Shown here in pieces: positions 18,608-27,748 of a stretch of DNA of 64,000 nucleotides. The position numbers were made by a program, and so were the translations under genes. The stretch comes from Bifidobacterium phasiani (lineage in GTDB: Bacteria; Actinomycetota; Actinomycetes; Actinomycetales; Bifidobacteriaceae): the NCBI RefSeq assembly GCF_019331775.1, contig NZ_JAHBBD010000002.1, positions 62,001 through 126,000 of the forward strand, written 5' to 3'. How positions within the stretch are numbered: position 1 is the first letter of the stretch; each line of letters starts with the position of its first letter. A model generated the notes under the pieces. The model did not search any database, was not told the DNA's origin, and saw only the letters and a program-made list of their open reading frames with translations.

Positions 18608-20104
18608 CTACCTCCCCACGCCGGCGTCGGCGACTTCGGTGATGCGCCCCAGCCGGGCGCGCACGGCGAGCATCGCCGTGTACGTGCAGTAGATGTGCTT
18701 CGGCGTGCCCGGGTTCATGGCCACGAACCGCTCCACCGCGTCGTCGAGCGCGGTGTCGACCTCGCCGACCGGCACCTGGTCGTATTCCAGGCGCAGGGCC
18801 ATGTCCCAGGCGCGCACGCCCGAGACCAGCGCCACGCCGGTGCCCCGCAGGCTGGTGAAGTCCACGTCCCACAGCCAGCTCATGTCGCGGCCGTCGGCGT
18901 ATTCGTCGTTGATGCAGATCATCGTGTCGTGCCCCTCGGGCCGGAACGAGGCGAGCGAGAGGCGGAAGCCCATCGGGTTCTTGACCAGCAGCAGCTCGAC
19001 CGTGGAGCCGTTGACGTCGATGGCCTCGCCACGGCCGAACGCCGGCGTGACCGTCGACAGCACCCGCATCAGCCGCCGGTTGTCGACCGTACCGATCGAC
19101 GGCGCCGCGGCGGCCGCCCGGGCGTCGCTCCCGGCGGCGGCGAACGCGCCCGAGGCCCGGCGCGCGGCGAGGTCGTCGAGCACCGCACGGACGACGGCGA
19201 GCGCGGCGGCCGCGTTGTACAGGTTGTAGACGCCTTCGAGCCGGACCGACGTGGTCAGGTCGGCGCCGTCCATGCGGAACGTGGCCTCGTGGTCGCCGAC
19301 GGCCATCAGCGTGACGTCGGCAGGCGGCATGTCGGCCGGCGACTCGCCGCGCTCGGCGGCGGGACCGTCGTCCGCGGCGGTGGAGGCGTCGCCGCCCTGC
19401 CCGTCGGACAGCCCGGTCGACGAGACCGTGGTGGTCATGTCGTCGTCGGAGGGGAAGAAGGAGCGCAGGCCCTCGTCCAGCCCGAAATAGCGTATGGACC
19501 GCGCCTGCGCGGCCAGGCCGGCGAGCGCGGCAATGCGCGGATCCTCGCGGTTGAGCACCACGGTGCCGGTCGTCGCCTCGGCGACGTGGCCGAGCAGCCG
19601 CGCGGTGTTGTCGATCTCGCCGAAGCGGTCGAGCTGGTCGCGCATGACGTTGAGCAGCAGGCAGTGCCGGGGACGGACCTGCCGGACGAAGTGCACGGCG
19701 TAGGCCTCGTCGAGTTCGAGCACGGCGATGTCGGCGTCGAGACGGCCGCCCAGGCTCACCTTGTCGAGCAGCGCGGAGACGACGCCCCTGGTGAAGTTCG
19801 AGCCGGTGGGGTTGGTGAACACCCGCAGCCCCAGGCCCTCCAGCATCGTGGCGACCATGCGGGTGGTGGTGGTCTTGCCGTTCGTCCCGGAGACGAGCAC
19901 CACGCCGAGCGGCAGCTGGGCGAGCGTGCGGGCGAGGAATCCGGGGTCGATGGTCTCGGCGACCCGGCCGGGGAAGGCGCTGCCGCCGAAATGCGCCAGC
20001 CTGGCGGCGCGGCGCACGGCCTTGCCGATGAGCGGCGTGGCGAACGCGTTCCACGGCCTGCGGGGCCGCTTCGGGTTCGGTCTGGTGGTGGTGCTGCCGG
20101 GCAT
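18608..20104 (-). CDS. murT: MurT-like ligase subunit of the lipid II amidation complex, without zinc ribbon
   Basis: Mur-ligase-like partner of GatD, 498 residues. The P-loop is SGTNGKTTTTRM (Gly73-Thr80) and the central domain is complete (FVRQVRPRHCLLLNVMRDQLDRFGEID; NREDPRIAALA). The C-terminal DUF1727 part carries NPMGFRLSLAS and DYADGRDMSW-like sequence ending in a Tyr-Thr-Ala motif. Odd: where MurT proteins normally carry a four-cysteine ribbon after the RYFGLDE segment, this one has about 55 residues of Asp/Ser/Ala/Gly-rich sequence without any cysteine. It begins three bases after dnaB stops, with AAGGAG upstream, giving the order dnaB-murT-gatD. Confidence 0.9.
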   Translation of the reverse strand: MPGSTTTRPNPKRPRRPWNAFATPLIGKAVRRAARLAHFGGSAFPGRVAETIDPGFLARTLAQLPLGVVLVSGTNGKTTTTRMVATMLEGLGLRVFTNPTGSNFTRGVVSALLDKVSLGGRLDADIAVLELDEAYAVHFVRQVRPRHCLLLNVMRDQLDRFGEIDNTARLLGHVAEATTGTVVLNREDPRIAALAGLAAQARSIRYFGLDEGLRSFFPSDDDMTTTVSSTGLSDGQGGDASTAADDGPAAERGESPADMPPADVTLMAVGDHEATFRMDGADLTTSVRLEGVYNLYNAAAALAVVRAVLDDLAARRASGAFAAAGSDARAAAAAPSIGTVDNRRLMRVLSTVTPAFGRGEAIDVNGSTVELLLVKNPMGFRLSLASFRPEGHDTMICINDEYADGRDMSWLWDVDFTSLRGTGVALVSGVRAWDMALRLEYDQVPVGEVDTALDDAVERFVAMNPGTPKHIYCTYTAMLAVRARLGRITEVADAGVGR

Positions 20105-20107
20105 GGC

Positions 20108-21541
20108 TCACACTCCTTGGTTGTTGAAGTCCTGCGGCATGTCCTTGAACTTCGAGGTGGCGCCGAGGAACGCGAGGTGGAAGGTCTCGGTCGGACCGTT
20201 GCGGTGCTTGGCCATGATGATGTCGGCCTCGCCGGGGCGGTCCTCCTTGTCGTAGAAGTCGGGGCGGTGGACGAGGAACACCACGTCGGCGTCCTGCTCG
20301 ATCGAGCCGGACTCGCGCAGGTCGGACAGCTGCGGCTTCTTGTCGTTGCGCATCTCGGGGCCTCGGTTCAGCTGCGACAGCGCCACGACGGGCACCTCGA
20401 GCTCCTTGGCGAGCAGCTTGAGCGCGCGGGAGAACTCGGAGACCTCCTGCTGGCGGCTTTCGATCTGCTTGCCCGAGGTCATCAGCTGCAGGTAGTCGAT
20501 GACGACGAGCTTGAGGTCGTTGGTCTGCTTGAGCCGGCGGCACTTGGCGCGGATCTCCATCAGGCTCATGTTCGGGCTGTCGTCGATGAACAGCGGGGCG
20601 TTCTTCATCTTGTCGTAGAAGTCGCTCAGCGTGTGCCAGCGCTCCGGGGTGATGTCGTCGGCGCGGCGCATCGCCACCAGGGGGATGTTCGTCTCGGCGG
20701 AGATGATGCGCTGCGCGAGCTCCACCTTGCTCATCTCCAGGCTGAACACCACCGTGGTCAGCCCGTTGTGCAGCGCCGCGGCGCGCGCGAAGTCGATGCC
20801 GAGCGTGGACTTGCCCATGGCCGGGCGGCCGGCGACGACGACCATCTGCCCCGGCTGCAGGCCCTGCGTCACGTCGTCGATGTCGCGGAAGCCGGTCGGC
20901 ACGCCGCGCTCGATCTCGCCGTTCTGCATCTTGTCGAGCATCTCCAGCGTGTCGAAGACCACCGAGCCGATGCCGGCGTAGTCCTGCCGCACCTTGCCCA
21001 CGCTCATCTCGTAGACCTCGGACTGCGCGAGGTTCACCACGTCCTCGGCCTGCGAGCCCTCCGCGGTGTAGCCGAGCTGCGCGATCTTGGTGCCGGCGGC
21101 GATCACGTTGCGCAGGATCGCGCGCTGGTGCACGATCTCGGCGTAAAACGTGGCGTTCGCCGCGGTCGGCACCGAGGCCACCAGCGTATGCAGGTAGTCG
21201 GTGCCGCCGACCTTCTCCAGGTCGCCGGCCTTGAGCAGCTCGTTCGCCACGAGCACCACGTCCACGGGCTGCGAGGCGGAGAACAGGTCGATGATCGCGT
21301 CATAGATGGTCTGGTGCTTGGGCTGGTAGAAGTCCGTGACGTCGATCATCTGCGAGACCTCGCCGATGGCGTCCTTGCTCATCAGCATGCCGCCGAGCAC
21401 GGCCATCTCGGCGTCGTCGTCATGCGGGGGCACGCGGTCGAAGATCGCGTCGCGCACCGGCGTGCCGGTGGCGCCCTCCACGTACGATCCGCCGCGGTTG
21501 CCGCCCGCCCGGGGCGCGTCCCAAGTAGTTCCTTCAGCCAT
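20108..21541 (-). CDS. dnaB: Replicative DNA helicase DnaB
   Basis: Hexameric helicase that unwinds DNA at the fork, 477 residues. Seen: the N-terminal helical domain (VPPHDDDAEMAVLGGMLMS), the linker, then the RecA-like motor with Walker A GRPAMGKST (Lys244), DLKLVVIDYLQLM (Walker B) and the late arginine-rich HRPDFYDKEDRPGEADIIMA region. No intein. The start at 21541 has no Shine-Dalgarno; instead TATACT ends seven bases before ATG, which fits a leaderless mRNA. murT and gatD follow within a few bases, so replication and cell-wall genes share a transcript. Confidence 0.95.
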   Translation of the reverse strand: MAEGTTWDAPRAGGNRGGSYVEGATGTPVRDAIFDRVPPHDDDAEMAVLGGMLMSKDAIGEVSQMIDVTDFYQPKHQTIYDAIIDLFSASQPVDVVLVANELLKAGDLEKVGGTDYLHTLVASVPTAANATFYAEIVHQRAILRNVIAAGTKIAQLGYTAEGSQAEDVVNLAQSEVYEMSVGKVRQDYAGIGSVVFDTLEMLDKMQNGEIERGVPTGFRDIDDVTQGLQPGQMVVVAGRPAMGKSTLGIDFARAAALHNGLTTVVFSLEMSKVELAQRIISAETNIPLVAMRRADDITPERWHTLSDFYDKMKNAPLFIDDSPNMSLMEIRAKCRRLKQTNDLKLVVIDYLQLMTSGKQIESRQQEVSEFSRALKLLAKELEVPVVALSQLNRGPEMRNDKKPQLSDLRESGSIEQDADVVFLVHRPDFYDKEDRPGEADIIMAKHRNGPTETFHLAFLGATSKFKDMPQDFNNQGV

Positions 21542-21548
21542 ACGTTCG

Positions 21549-21554
21549 AGTATA
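21549..21554 (-). promoter_or_regulatory. -10 box of a likely leaderless dnaB promoter
   Basis: TATACT on the minus strand ends seven bases before the dnaB ATG. No good -35 and no ribosome binding site is visible. Confidence 0.6.
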
Positions 21555-21582
21555 GGTGCAGGCGCGAAGGGGAGGTAGATAT

Positions 21583-22827
21583 CTACCGCGCCTCCGCGTC
21601 GCCGTCGACGTCCAGCAGCCAGTCGGCGGCCCGGACGACGGCGATGCCGTCCTGCGTGGTGCCGATGCCGTAGGGTTCGAGCGCGACGACGAACTTCGGG
21701 AAGGAGTCGCCGACGGCGCGCAGCGGCGCCAGCTCGCGCTCCCGCGTGGCCTCGTCGGCCATCGACGCGGTGACCTGGATGTACCGCACCGCCGACCCGC
21801 GCCGCGCGACGAAATCGACCTCGCCCGCCGGCAGCGCGCCGATTTGGACCGTCCACCCGCGGCGCAGCAGCTCCATGAACACGATGCCCTCCATCTGGAA
21901 CCCGACATCCGTGCCGGCGAAGCGCAAGGCGTGGTTCCTGAACCCGTTGTCGACCGGGTAGTACTTGCGTTGCGGCCGCAGGATCTGCTTGCCCCGCAGC
22001 CCGGACTGCTCCGCGGCATAGATCACGAACGCCTGCCCCAGCATCCTGATCTGTTCGTCCAGCGTCTGCGGGCTGATGGCGACGCCGGCCGACTTCAGCG
22101 CGTTGACGATTCCGCGCACCGAGAACAGGTTGCCGGAGGTCGCGAACAGATACCGCGCGATCTTGCCGAACGTCGCGAAGTCACGGATGCCGTACCTGCT
22201 CGCCACGTCCTTGACGACGATGGTGTTGAACACGGCGTCCAGGATCTCCGCGGCGCGCGCCTCGTCGGCCGGGCCGCCGGCGAGCAGCGACGGCATGCCG
22301 CCGTACCGCATGTAGTCGGCCAGCAGCGCGTCGGCCGGGCCTGCCGAACCGTCCCGCAGGGCGCGATACGACACGTATTCCTCGAACGAGAACGGGTAGA
22401 CCGGTATCTCCACGTACCGGCCGGCGATGTAGGTGGCCAGTTCGCCCGACAGCAGCATCGCGTTCGATCCGGTCAGGTAGATGTCGGTGTCCGGCTGCGT
22501 CTGGAAGCGGCGGATGACCTTCTCCCATCCCTCCACCTCCTGCACCTCGTCCAGCAGAATGATGAACGTATCGCCCCGGTCCGCGGCACGGTACGCCGCG
22601 GACAGTTCGTCGTACAGGTCGCGCGCGGTGTAGTCGAAGGGCAGGTCCGCGACGTCGAGCTGCCTGAAGAACAGGTTGGATTCGGCGACGCCGCCCGACC
22701 GAAGATGATCGGCGAGCATGCGCAGCAGCGTCGATTTGCCGCATCGGCGCACGCCCGTCAGCACTTTGACCTCGTCGGTGCCCAGATGGGCGATCAGCGA
22801 TTCCAGCAGCCGGGGTCGGGGATACAT
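21583..22827 (-). CDS. AAA family ATPase with DUF4143 domain
   Basis: Protein of 414 residues with Walker A VRRCGKSTLLRML (Lys31), Walker B FIILLDEVQEV (about residues 102-112) and the sensor-like YLTGSNAMLLSGELATYIAGR. The second half is the DUF4143 type (FKNHALRFAG-like region, then GREVDFVAR-like GEVDFVARRG), which has a restriction-nuclease-like fold in related proteins. The start at 22827 has GGAGG seven bases upstream; an in-frame ATG 45 bases earlier lies on an operator. Family members are common in gut bacteria and archaea and their role is unknown. The promoter is covered by two identical 22-bp near-palindromes, so expression is likely tightly repressed, possibly by the protein itself. 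Confidence 0.85.
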   Translation of the reverse strand: MYPRPRLLESLIAHLGTDEVKVLTGVRRCGKSTLLRMLADHLRSGGVAESNLFFRQLDVADLPFDYTARDLYDELSAAYRAADRGDTFIILLDEVQEVEGWEKVIRRFQTQPDTDIYLTGSNAMLLSGELATYIAGRYVEIPVYPFSFEEYVSYRALRDGSAGPADALLADYMRYGGMPSLLAGGPADEARAAEILDAVFNTIVVKDVASRYGIRDFATFGKIARYLFATSGNLFSVRGIVNALKSAGVAISPQTLDEQIRMLGQAFVIYAAEQSGLRGKQILRPQRKYYPVDNGFRNHALRFAGTDVGFQMEGIVFMELLRRGWTVQIGALPAGEVDFVARRGSAVRYIQVTASMADEATRERELAPLRAVGDSFPKFVVALEPYGIGTTQDGIAVVRAADWLLDVDGDAEAR

Positions 22828-22841
22828 CGGTACACCTCCAT

Positions 22842-22903
22842 AATGTAAAGTATATTCTACATTTTCTATCACGAGGCCAGAAATGTAAAGTATATTCTAC
22901 ATT
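22842..22903 (-). promoter_or_regulatory. Duplicated operators at the AAA ATPase promoter
   Basis: Two identical near-palindromes (22842-22863 and 22882-22903; outer arms AATGTA and TACATT) start 40 bases apart, close to four helical turns. Each contains TATACT on the minus strand, so an operator also supplies the -10 box. Confidence 0.75.
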
Positions 22904-23198
22904 TTTGTCGAAGCTGGAACGTCTCGAGTCAAGGGAGCGAGGTCTCAGGTTCAGCTTGAAGCTTAGTAGGAGCTTGTAGCACCTATGGCGGAGTCTGACC
23001 TTATGATCACGGGGCGCATCGGGGTGCGCTTGGCAGCCCCGGCGCCAACACGTGGGAATCCATGACGGTCGCGTCCGACCTGCCCTGCGAGCGGAGCGGA
23101 TTCCGCGCCCCGGCTGCAGGATCAGTAGTCGCCGGCGTCAGTTTTGGTTGATAAACAACGAGGCGACTGCGTTTTAGCAGACGCTGGGCGATCCCCAA
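22904..23198. other. Gene-free stretch
   Basis: No convincing gene, tRNA or repeat. A 93-codon minus-strand frame (23007-23288) runs across the neighbouring hairpin and has no ribosome binding site. The base composition is lower in GC than the genes around it, so a decayed sequence is possible. Confidence 0.5.
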
Positions 23199-23246
23199 CG
23201 TCGGTTCGGTAGCACACGTGCCGCCGCAAGTGCTACCGAACCGACG
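23199..23246. terminator. 17-bp hairpin
   Basis: Perfect 17-bp arms (23199-23215 and 23230-23246) with a 14-base loop. No gene ends immediately before it on either strand apart from the surface-protein gene 110 bases away, so its owner is unclear. Confidence 0.5.
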
Positions 23247-23303
23247 CCCGAGCGAAAGACAACCGCAACGCGCACGCATAAGACCCACGCTGCCTCATTT
23301 AAC

Positions 23304-23340
23304 CTTGGATGCCTCGCGCATATCGCGCGAGGCATCCAAG
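23304..23340 (-). terminator. Terminator after the large surface protein
   Basis: Perfect 16-bp arms (23304-23319 and 23325-23340), 16 bases after the stop at 23356, followed on the minus strand by GTTAAAT. Confidence 0.75.
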
Positions 23341-23355
23341 CGACCCGCCAAAAGG

Positions 23356-26300
23356 CTAGCGAATACCACCACCTTCCTCGGCCCCGCCGGTATCATCCCC
23401 ATCGCCGTGCACCCAATCGGGGACACGATCGTGTTCGACTACGCCATCGTCGATGGCAAGCGTCCACCATTCGCCTCCCTCAGCGACCCCGCCGGGAAGG
23501 CCCGACGAATAAATCGTCTCCCCGTCCCTGCGCACGGTGACGCTGATATGCTGCCCGTCCTCCACATTCCGCAGGACGAATGCGGCCTCGCCGATGTCGC
23601 CGAGATAGAAGTCCGCGGACATCACACCGTGGTCATCATCCACGATGTACTCGTTGTCATACGTCGAGGCGTATCCGCCACTCTCCGTCGACTCATGGTC
23701 CACGGCGCCGCCAAGGACAGCGGTCCACGTATCGCCCGGTTCGTAGTAGCCGGTGAGGAACAGTTGTCCTCTGGGCAGTCCGGTTCCAGCCCCGTATGTC
23801 ACGTCCACCGTATAGTGGTGAATCTCCCCGGGTTCGAGCCACAATCCGCAATCCCACTCGGAATCAAGGATGTCGAGGGAACCGGTCTGCGCCACGTAAC
23901 CCGGCTTCGTCACGGTCACGTCATAGTCATCCGTCGGCAGATCGAACGCATACGCCCCATCCGCCCCGGTGGTCATGGCGAAAGGCTCGCCATCGTCGTT
24001 CTGCAGGGTGACCGTGGCACCCGACAACGGCACTATCTCACCATTGCCGGTACTGTAGCGATACTGGTCATACACCACGCCGTGGTAATGCGTGACGCTG
24101 TCATCCCCGGCGGCGCATGACAGACTGATCGGTTCCGGATCCCATTGCAACAGCACGATCGGATCGAACTCCACAGTGCCGAAATCATGCTCAAGGATGC
24201 CCGCATCAATAATCGGCACCTGCATGCTGACGTTTCCGCCCAAAGAGAGCAGTAGTTCAAGCTTGCCCGACACTTTGAACAGACCATTCGCGCTGATCGA
24301 CGCATCCAACGTGAAGCGGCCGACCGCGCTGAGGATCAGAGAGGGCCCAACCGTGTCGTACAGCATCATCTCCGGCTTCGCGGTGATGCCGGCATCGGCG
24401 ACCAGCGATCCCTCCACGCTCAGCCCCGTCGGCCAGCACGGATCACGATCGGCCTTCTCGCTGGTCTGCTCATCGATCAGTTCCCATCCGTCCGATGACG
24501 TGTAGCGCATACCCTTCTCGAAGGTTTGCTTCCAGACGTTCTCGTATTGGAGTTTGGCACTGGCATCGACCCCCGCCTCGAAGTCAAATGGGACCTCCGT
24601 GGTCAGGACCAGGGGCATCATGCCAATGGGCACCGTGATATCCGGCGTGTTCACCACCATGAACTCATCCCTGGTGACCTTTTGACTGAACTCGGCAAAG
24701 GCGACGGCCTTGGTGTCGGCCTTGAGTTCGCCATATACGCTTGCCTCGAACAGCTCGACGACGCCTTCCGGACCGCCCCATTCCAGTATTGGATTGATAT
24801 CCAGCACCATATTGGCCCCGATCTTCACCGAGGCATCGAATGACAGACTGATGCCGCCGTTGATTTCGGCGGCGTCTTCCGCCTTCTGTTCGGAGTCCTC
24901 CTGTTTGGAATGGTCCTGGGCCTTATCCTTCCCCGGTTCGAAGCTGTAATCGAAGTGGAATTCGACACCAGCCTCCTCGGCAAGCAGGTCGCCGCGCTGT
25001 CCCGTCTTCGCCAGCGCCGCCTGCTCATTCCCCCGTACATCCATGTCCATCTGGTCGGCCGGAAGGATCTGGACATTCGACACGTCGCCCGGCAACGTTT
25101 CGGAATTCTCCGACTCCGATTCGGATACATGCAGCACGGTGTCGTCGTTGATCACGGATTCCGTATACCGGACCTCGGCCTGGATGAATACATCAGTCAA
25201 TACGCCCTGCTCGCAGCGGACGACCCATTGGTCCCCGACACGGTCGATCGACTTGACACGGTTCAGGAAGCCATGCGGTACCGCCGCCCCGACTCCGGAG
25301 ACGATGACATCGCCGACGTTGAACTGCGGCTTCGCGGAAAAGTACACATCATCATCGACGATTGCCGTCACCGCACCGGCTTCAGCATCCGGGTCAATCG
25401 CCACTGCCTGCGAAGCGACGACGATGTCGTCCGCCTCCGGCAGACGTACGGGCAGGGTGACAGAATCCGCACCCTCAGCACCGCCACGGGTCGTCGCCTT
25501 CACCTCGAACTCGTACGTGTCCGACATCGGCGCCGCGGTTTCAAAACTCCACCGCACCGTCTGCCCGTCGGACGTCAGTTCGGCCGTGCCGATAGATTCG
25601 CCATCGGCATACACCTCGACCTTGTCGACGGCGACGTCGGAGTCCACGGTGCCTTCCAGCGTCACGGCGCCGCCGGTTTCGGCGAGGTCGATCCCGTCGC
25701 CGTCCGACGGGGTGTCGATGGTGACCTCGACGGTGCCGGGATCGGCGGGGCGCTCCCCGACGATCGCGCCCAACGCGAGCACGCCGGCGGTCGCATCGGC
25801 GCCGCGCACGTCGACGGTCGCGTTCGCCGACGCCGTGTCCACGACGTCGATCTGCGCGGGGGCGCCAAGCTCGTCGTCCACCAGCACGCCCTGCGACCGG
25901 CCCTTGATGCCATCGCCGACATCAATGAACGTGTGCCTCGCCCCGGCATCGGATGCGGCGCCGTGGGACGACGCATCCACCAGGACCAGGGAGAACGCGC
26001 GGTCGGCGACGCCGTCCAGCGTCACATCGGCGCCGTTTGATGCGGACACGTCCGTTTCAATCCATTCGGCGCCGACCGTCGGCACGAAGCTGCCTTCGAC
26101 GTTGGCCGCGGCGTCGTTCTGGACCGAACCGCGCACCCAGCCGCGCACGGCCAAGGCAAAGGAACCGAGCTCGCGGTCCGCGGCGACCTCGATGTCCTGC
26201 GTCTCGCCGTCGGGCACGACGATGGTGGAGATCACGCTGCGCCCGGCGGGCACGTCGATGCGCTGTCCGCCGAGCGTGACCGCGCCGGCCTCGGCCGCGT

Positions 26301-26940
26301 CGAACGTCAGCGTCACGTAGACCGCACGCACGCCGGTGGACGGCACACCGCCCTGACCGGTCAGGCCCACCGTCAACGGTTCCGTGCCCAGGGAGCCTCC
26401 GGCGAGCCCCTGCGCGGTGTCGGCACGCAGAACCGGTTCGGCCACCGCATTGGTGGATCCGGGCACGTTCTCGTCGCCGTCGAACAGCGCCAGCACCTCC
26501 ACGCGGGAGTCGACATCGGCCGTCGCCGACATTGAGACGCCGCCGTCGACGATCGGAGCCAGCACGGTCTGGGAGGCGTCGTGCCCCGCGGCGACGGCGA
26601 GCGCCGGAGCACCGGCCACGTTCACCGTCACGTCCTGCGCGGCATCGAACACGCCGATGCGGATCAGGGCGGCGTCATAGCCGTCGACGCCCGGCAACGC
26701 CACCGTGCCGCCCTCGGCGGCAAGGCCGCCACGACCGATGGACGATTCGACGACGGGGACCCGGGCCGAGGCGTCAACGGCGATGCGTTCCGGCACGTCG
26801 TTGAGTTCGGCGGCGTAGGCGTGCTTCGGGGTCATCACGCCGAAGGACAGCGCCGCCGCGAGCAGCGCCGCCGTAAGGGCCACGAACCGGCTGCGGGTTC
26901 GCGCCGCGTGACGTGGATTCATCGGCTTCGTCCGGCTCAT
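23356..26940 (-). CDS. Large secreted surface protein with Ig-like and carboxypeptidase-regulatory-like domains
   Basis: A 1,194-residue exported protein of unknown function. The signal peptide is long and basic (residues 1-43, ending PKHAYA). A beta-rich region of repeated Val/Ala/Asp-rich strands follows, then a bacterial Ig-like domain (about residues 400-490; EVTIDTPSDGDGIDL) and a middle region with SFDASVKIGANMVLDINP. Near residues 980-1060 is a carboxypeptidase-regulatory-like fold (GATVTLQNDDGEPFAMTTGA then YDVTVTKPGYVAQTGS). It ends in a Gly/Asp/Glu tail with no LPXTG motif or membrane segment, so attachment must be indirect. Its ATG overlaps the stop of the preceding anchored protein (ATGA), with GGAGG upstream, so the two are made together and may interact. 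GC content is lower than in neighbours. Confidence 0.8.
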   Translation of the reverse strand: MSRTKPMNPRHAARTRSRFVALTAALLAAALSFGVMTPKHAYAAELNDVPERIAVDASARVPVVESSIGRGGLAAEGGTVALPGVDGYDAALIRIGVFDAAQDVTVNVAGAPALAVAAGHDASQTVLAPIVDGGVSMSATADVDSRVEVLALFDGDENVPGSTNAVAEPVLRADTAQGLAGGSLGTEPLTVGLTGQGGVPSTGVRAVYVTLTFDAAEAGAVTLGGQRIDVPAGRSVISTIVVPDGETQDIEVAADRELGSFALAVRGWVRGSVQNDAAANVEGSFVPTVGAEWIETDVSASNGADVTLDGVADRAFSLVLVDASSHGAASDAGARHTFIDVGDGIKGRSQGVLVDDELGAPAQIDVVDTASANATVDVRGADATAGVLALGAIVGERPADPGTVEVTIDTPSDGDGIDLAETGGAVTLEGTVDSDVAVDKVEVYADGESIGTAELTSDGQTVRWSFETAAPMSDTYEFEVKATTRGGAEGADSVTLPVRLPEADDIVVASQAVAIDPDAEAGAVTAIVDDDVYFSAKPQFNVGDVIVSGVGAAVPHGFLNRVKSIDRVGDQWVVRCEQGVLTDVFIQAEVRYTESVINDDTVLHVSESESENSETLPGDVSNVQILPADQMDMDVRGNEQAALAKTGQRGDLLAEEAGVEFHFDYSFEPGKDKAQDHSKQEDSEQKAEDAAEINGGISLSFDASVKIGANMVLDINPILEWGGPEGVVELFEASVYGELKADTKAVAFAEFSQKVTRDEFMVVNTPDITVPIGMMPLVLTTEVPFDFEAGVDASAKLQYENVWKQTFEKGMRYTSSDGWELIDEQTSEKADRDPCWPTGLSVEGSLVADAGITAKPEMMLYDTVGPSLILSAVGRFTLDASISANGLFKVSGKLELLLSLGGNVSMQVPIIDAGILEHDFGTVEFDPIVLLQWDPEPISLSCAAGDDSVTHYHGVVYDQYRYSTGNGEIVPLSGATVTLQNDDGEPFAMTTGADGAYAFDLPTDDYDVTVTKPGYVAQTGSLDILDSEWDCGLWLEPGEIHHYTVDVTYGAGTGLPRGQLFLTGYYEPGDTWTAVLGGAVDHESTESGGYASTYDNEYIVDDDHGVMSADFYLGDIGEAAFVLRNVEDGQHISVTVRRDGETIYSSGLPGGVAEGGEWWTLAIDDGVVEHDRVPDWVHGDGDDTGGAEEGGGIR

Positions 26941-27608
26941 CGCTCCACCTCCCGCATATGTCCCTCGTCAGCCCCGCGTGCCGCACGACCCGCCCGACGG
27001 CGCGCCACGGCGACGAACACACCCGCGGCGCACAGCACGGCGCCGACGGACGCGACGAGCATGATCGGCGATCCGGTCTTGCCGACGACACCGGGCTTGG
27101 CCGGACCGTCGCCGGAGGTGTGGGATGCGTTCCCGGCACCACCGTTGGCGCCGGCCCCATCGCCGGTTCCGGGATTCGACGGCTCCTGCGGCTCGATGGG
27201 CGTCTCGGTCTGATCCAGATGCGCCTGCGCCGACGATTCCTGGACGATGACGTCGTCGTCATCCGCGAAGGTGAGCGCGACCAGCGCATCGGTCTGCGCC
27301 GAGGCCGTCAGCGACAAGCGGTACTCGGAGCCCGCGGCGACATCGCAGATCGCGGTCGCCCCGGACGGCGAGGCCGTGAAGCCGACCGGCTCGTCGTTCA
27401 ACGTCCCCTCGATCCGTATGTTCTCGTCGGCATATTCGACATCCACCCACATGTGGGTCGCACCCTCGGGCGCCGTCACCGTCGCCGTGTCCTCGGCCGC
27501 CGCAATCGGCGCGGCGACGAACGCGCACGCCACGGCGAACAGCATGGCCGCCGCCAGCAGCGACAGCGGAGCGACGCCGGGCGACTTGGTTCTCCAGACA
27601 AACCTCAC
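26937..27608 (-). CDS. Small cell-wall-anchored surface protein with atypical sorting motif
   Basis: A 223-residue exported protein. I chose the GTG at 27608 because GAGGAGG lies eight bases upstream; no ATG fits as well. Order seen: signal peptide (SLLAAAMLFAVACAFVAAPI), a beta-rich domain (about 45-135), a Gly/Pro/Asn-rich spacer, then VVGKTGSP followed by a hydrophobic segment (IMLVASVGAVLCAAGVFVAV) and a basic tail (ARRRAGRAARG). That layout is a sortase signal, but VGKTG replaces the usual LPXTG. Its stop overlaps the start of the 1,194-residue protein. Function unknown. An alternative is a simple C-terminal membrane anchor. Confidence 0.75.
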   Translation of the reverse strand: MRFVWRTKSPGVAPLSLLAAAMLFAVACAFVAAPIAAAEDTATVTAPEGATHMWVDVEYADENIRIEGTLNDEPVGFTASPSGATAICDVAAGSEYRLSLTASAQTDALVALTFADDDDVIVQESSAQAHLDQTETPIEPQEPSNPGTGDGAGANGGAGNASHTSGDGPAKPGVVGKTGSPIMLVASVGAVLCAAGVFVAVARRRAGRAARGADEGHMREVER

Positions 27609-27748
27609 CTTGCATTCCTCCTCAGTCTCGTTCGATTCCCGCCGTGGAGCGGCCGGCGGCATACGCCGCGCGCCGGAGACGGGCATACAAGGTGGAATCT
27701 ATCGGCGCAGAGCCGGAGACGGGCCGTCCTCATCACAACGCATCGCGT

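Noticed and set aside
23007..23288. 93-codon minus-strand gene in the gap at 23 kb
   Set aside because: It crosses a 17-bp hairpin, lacks a ribosome binding site and resembles no family I know.
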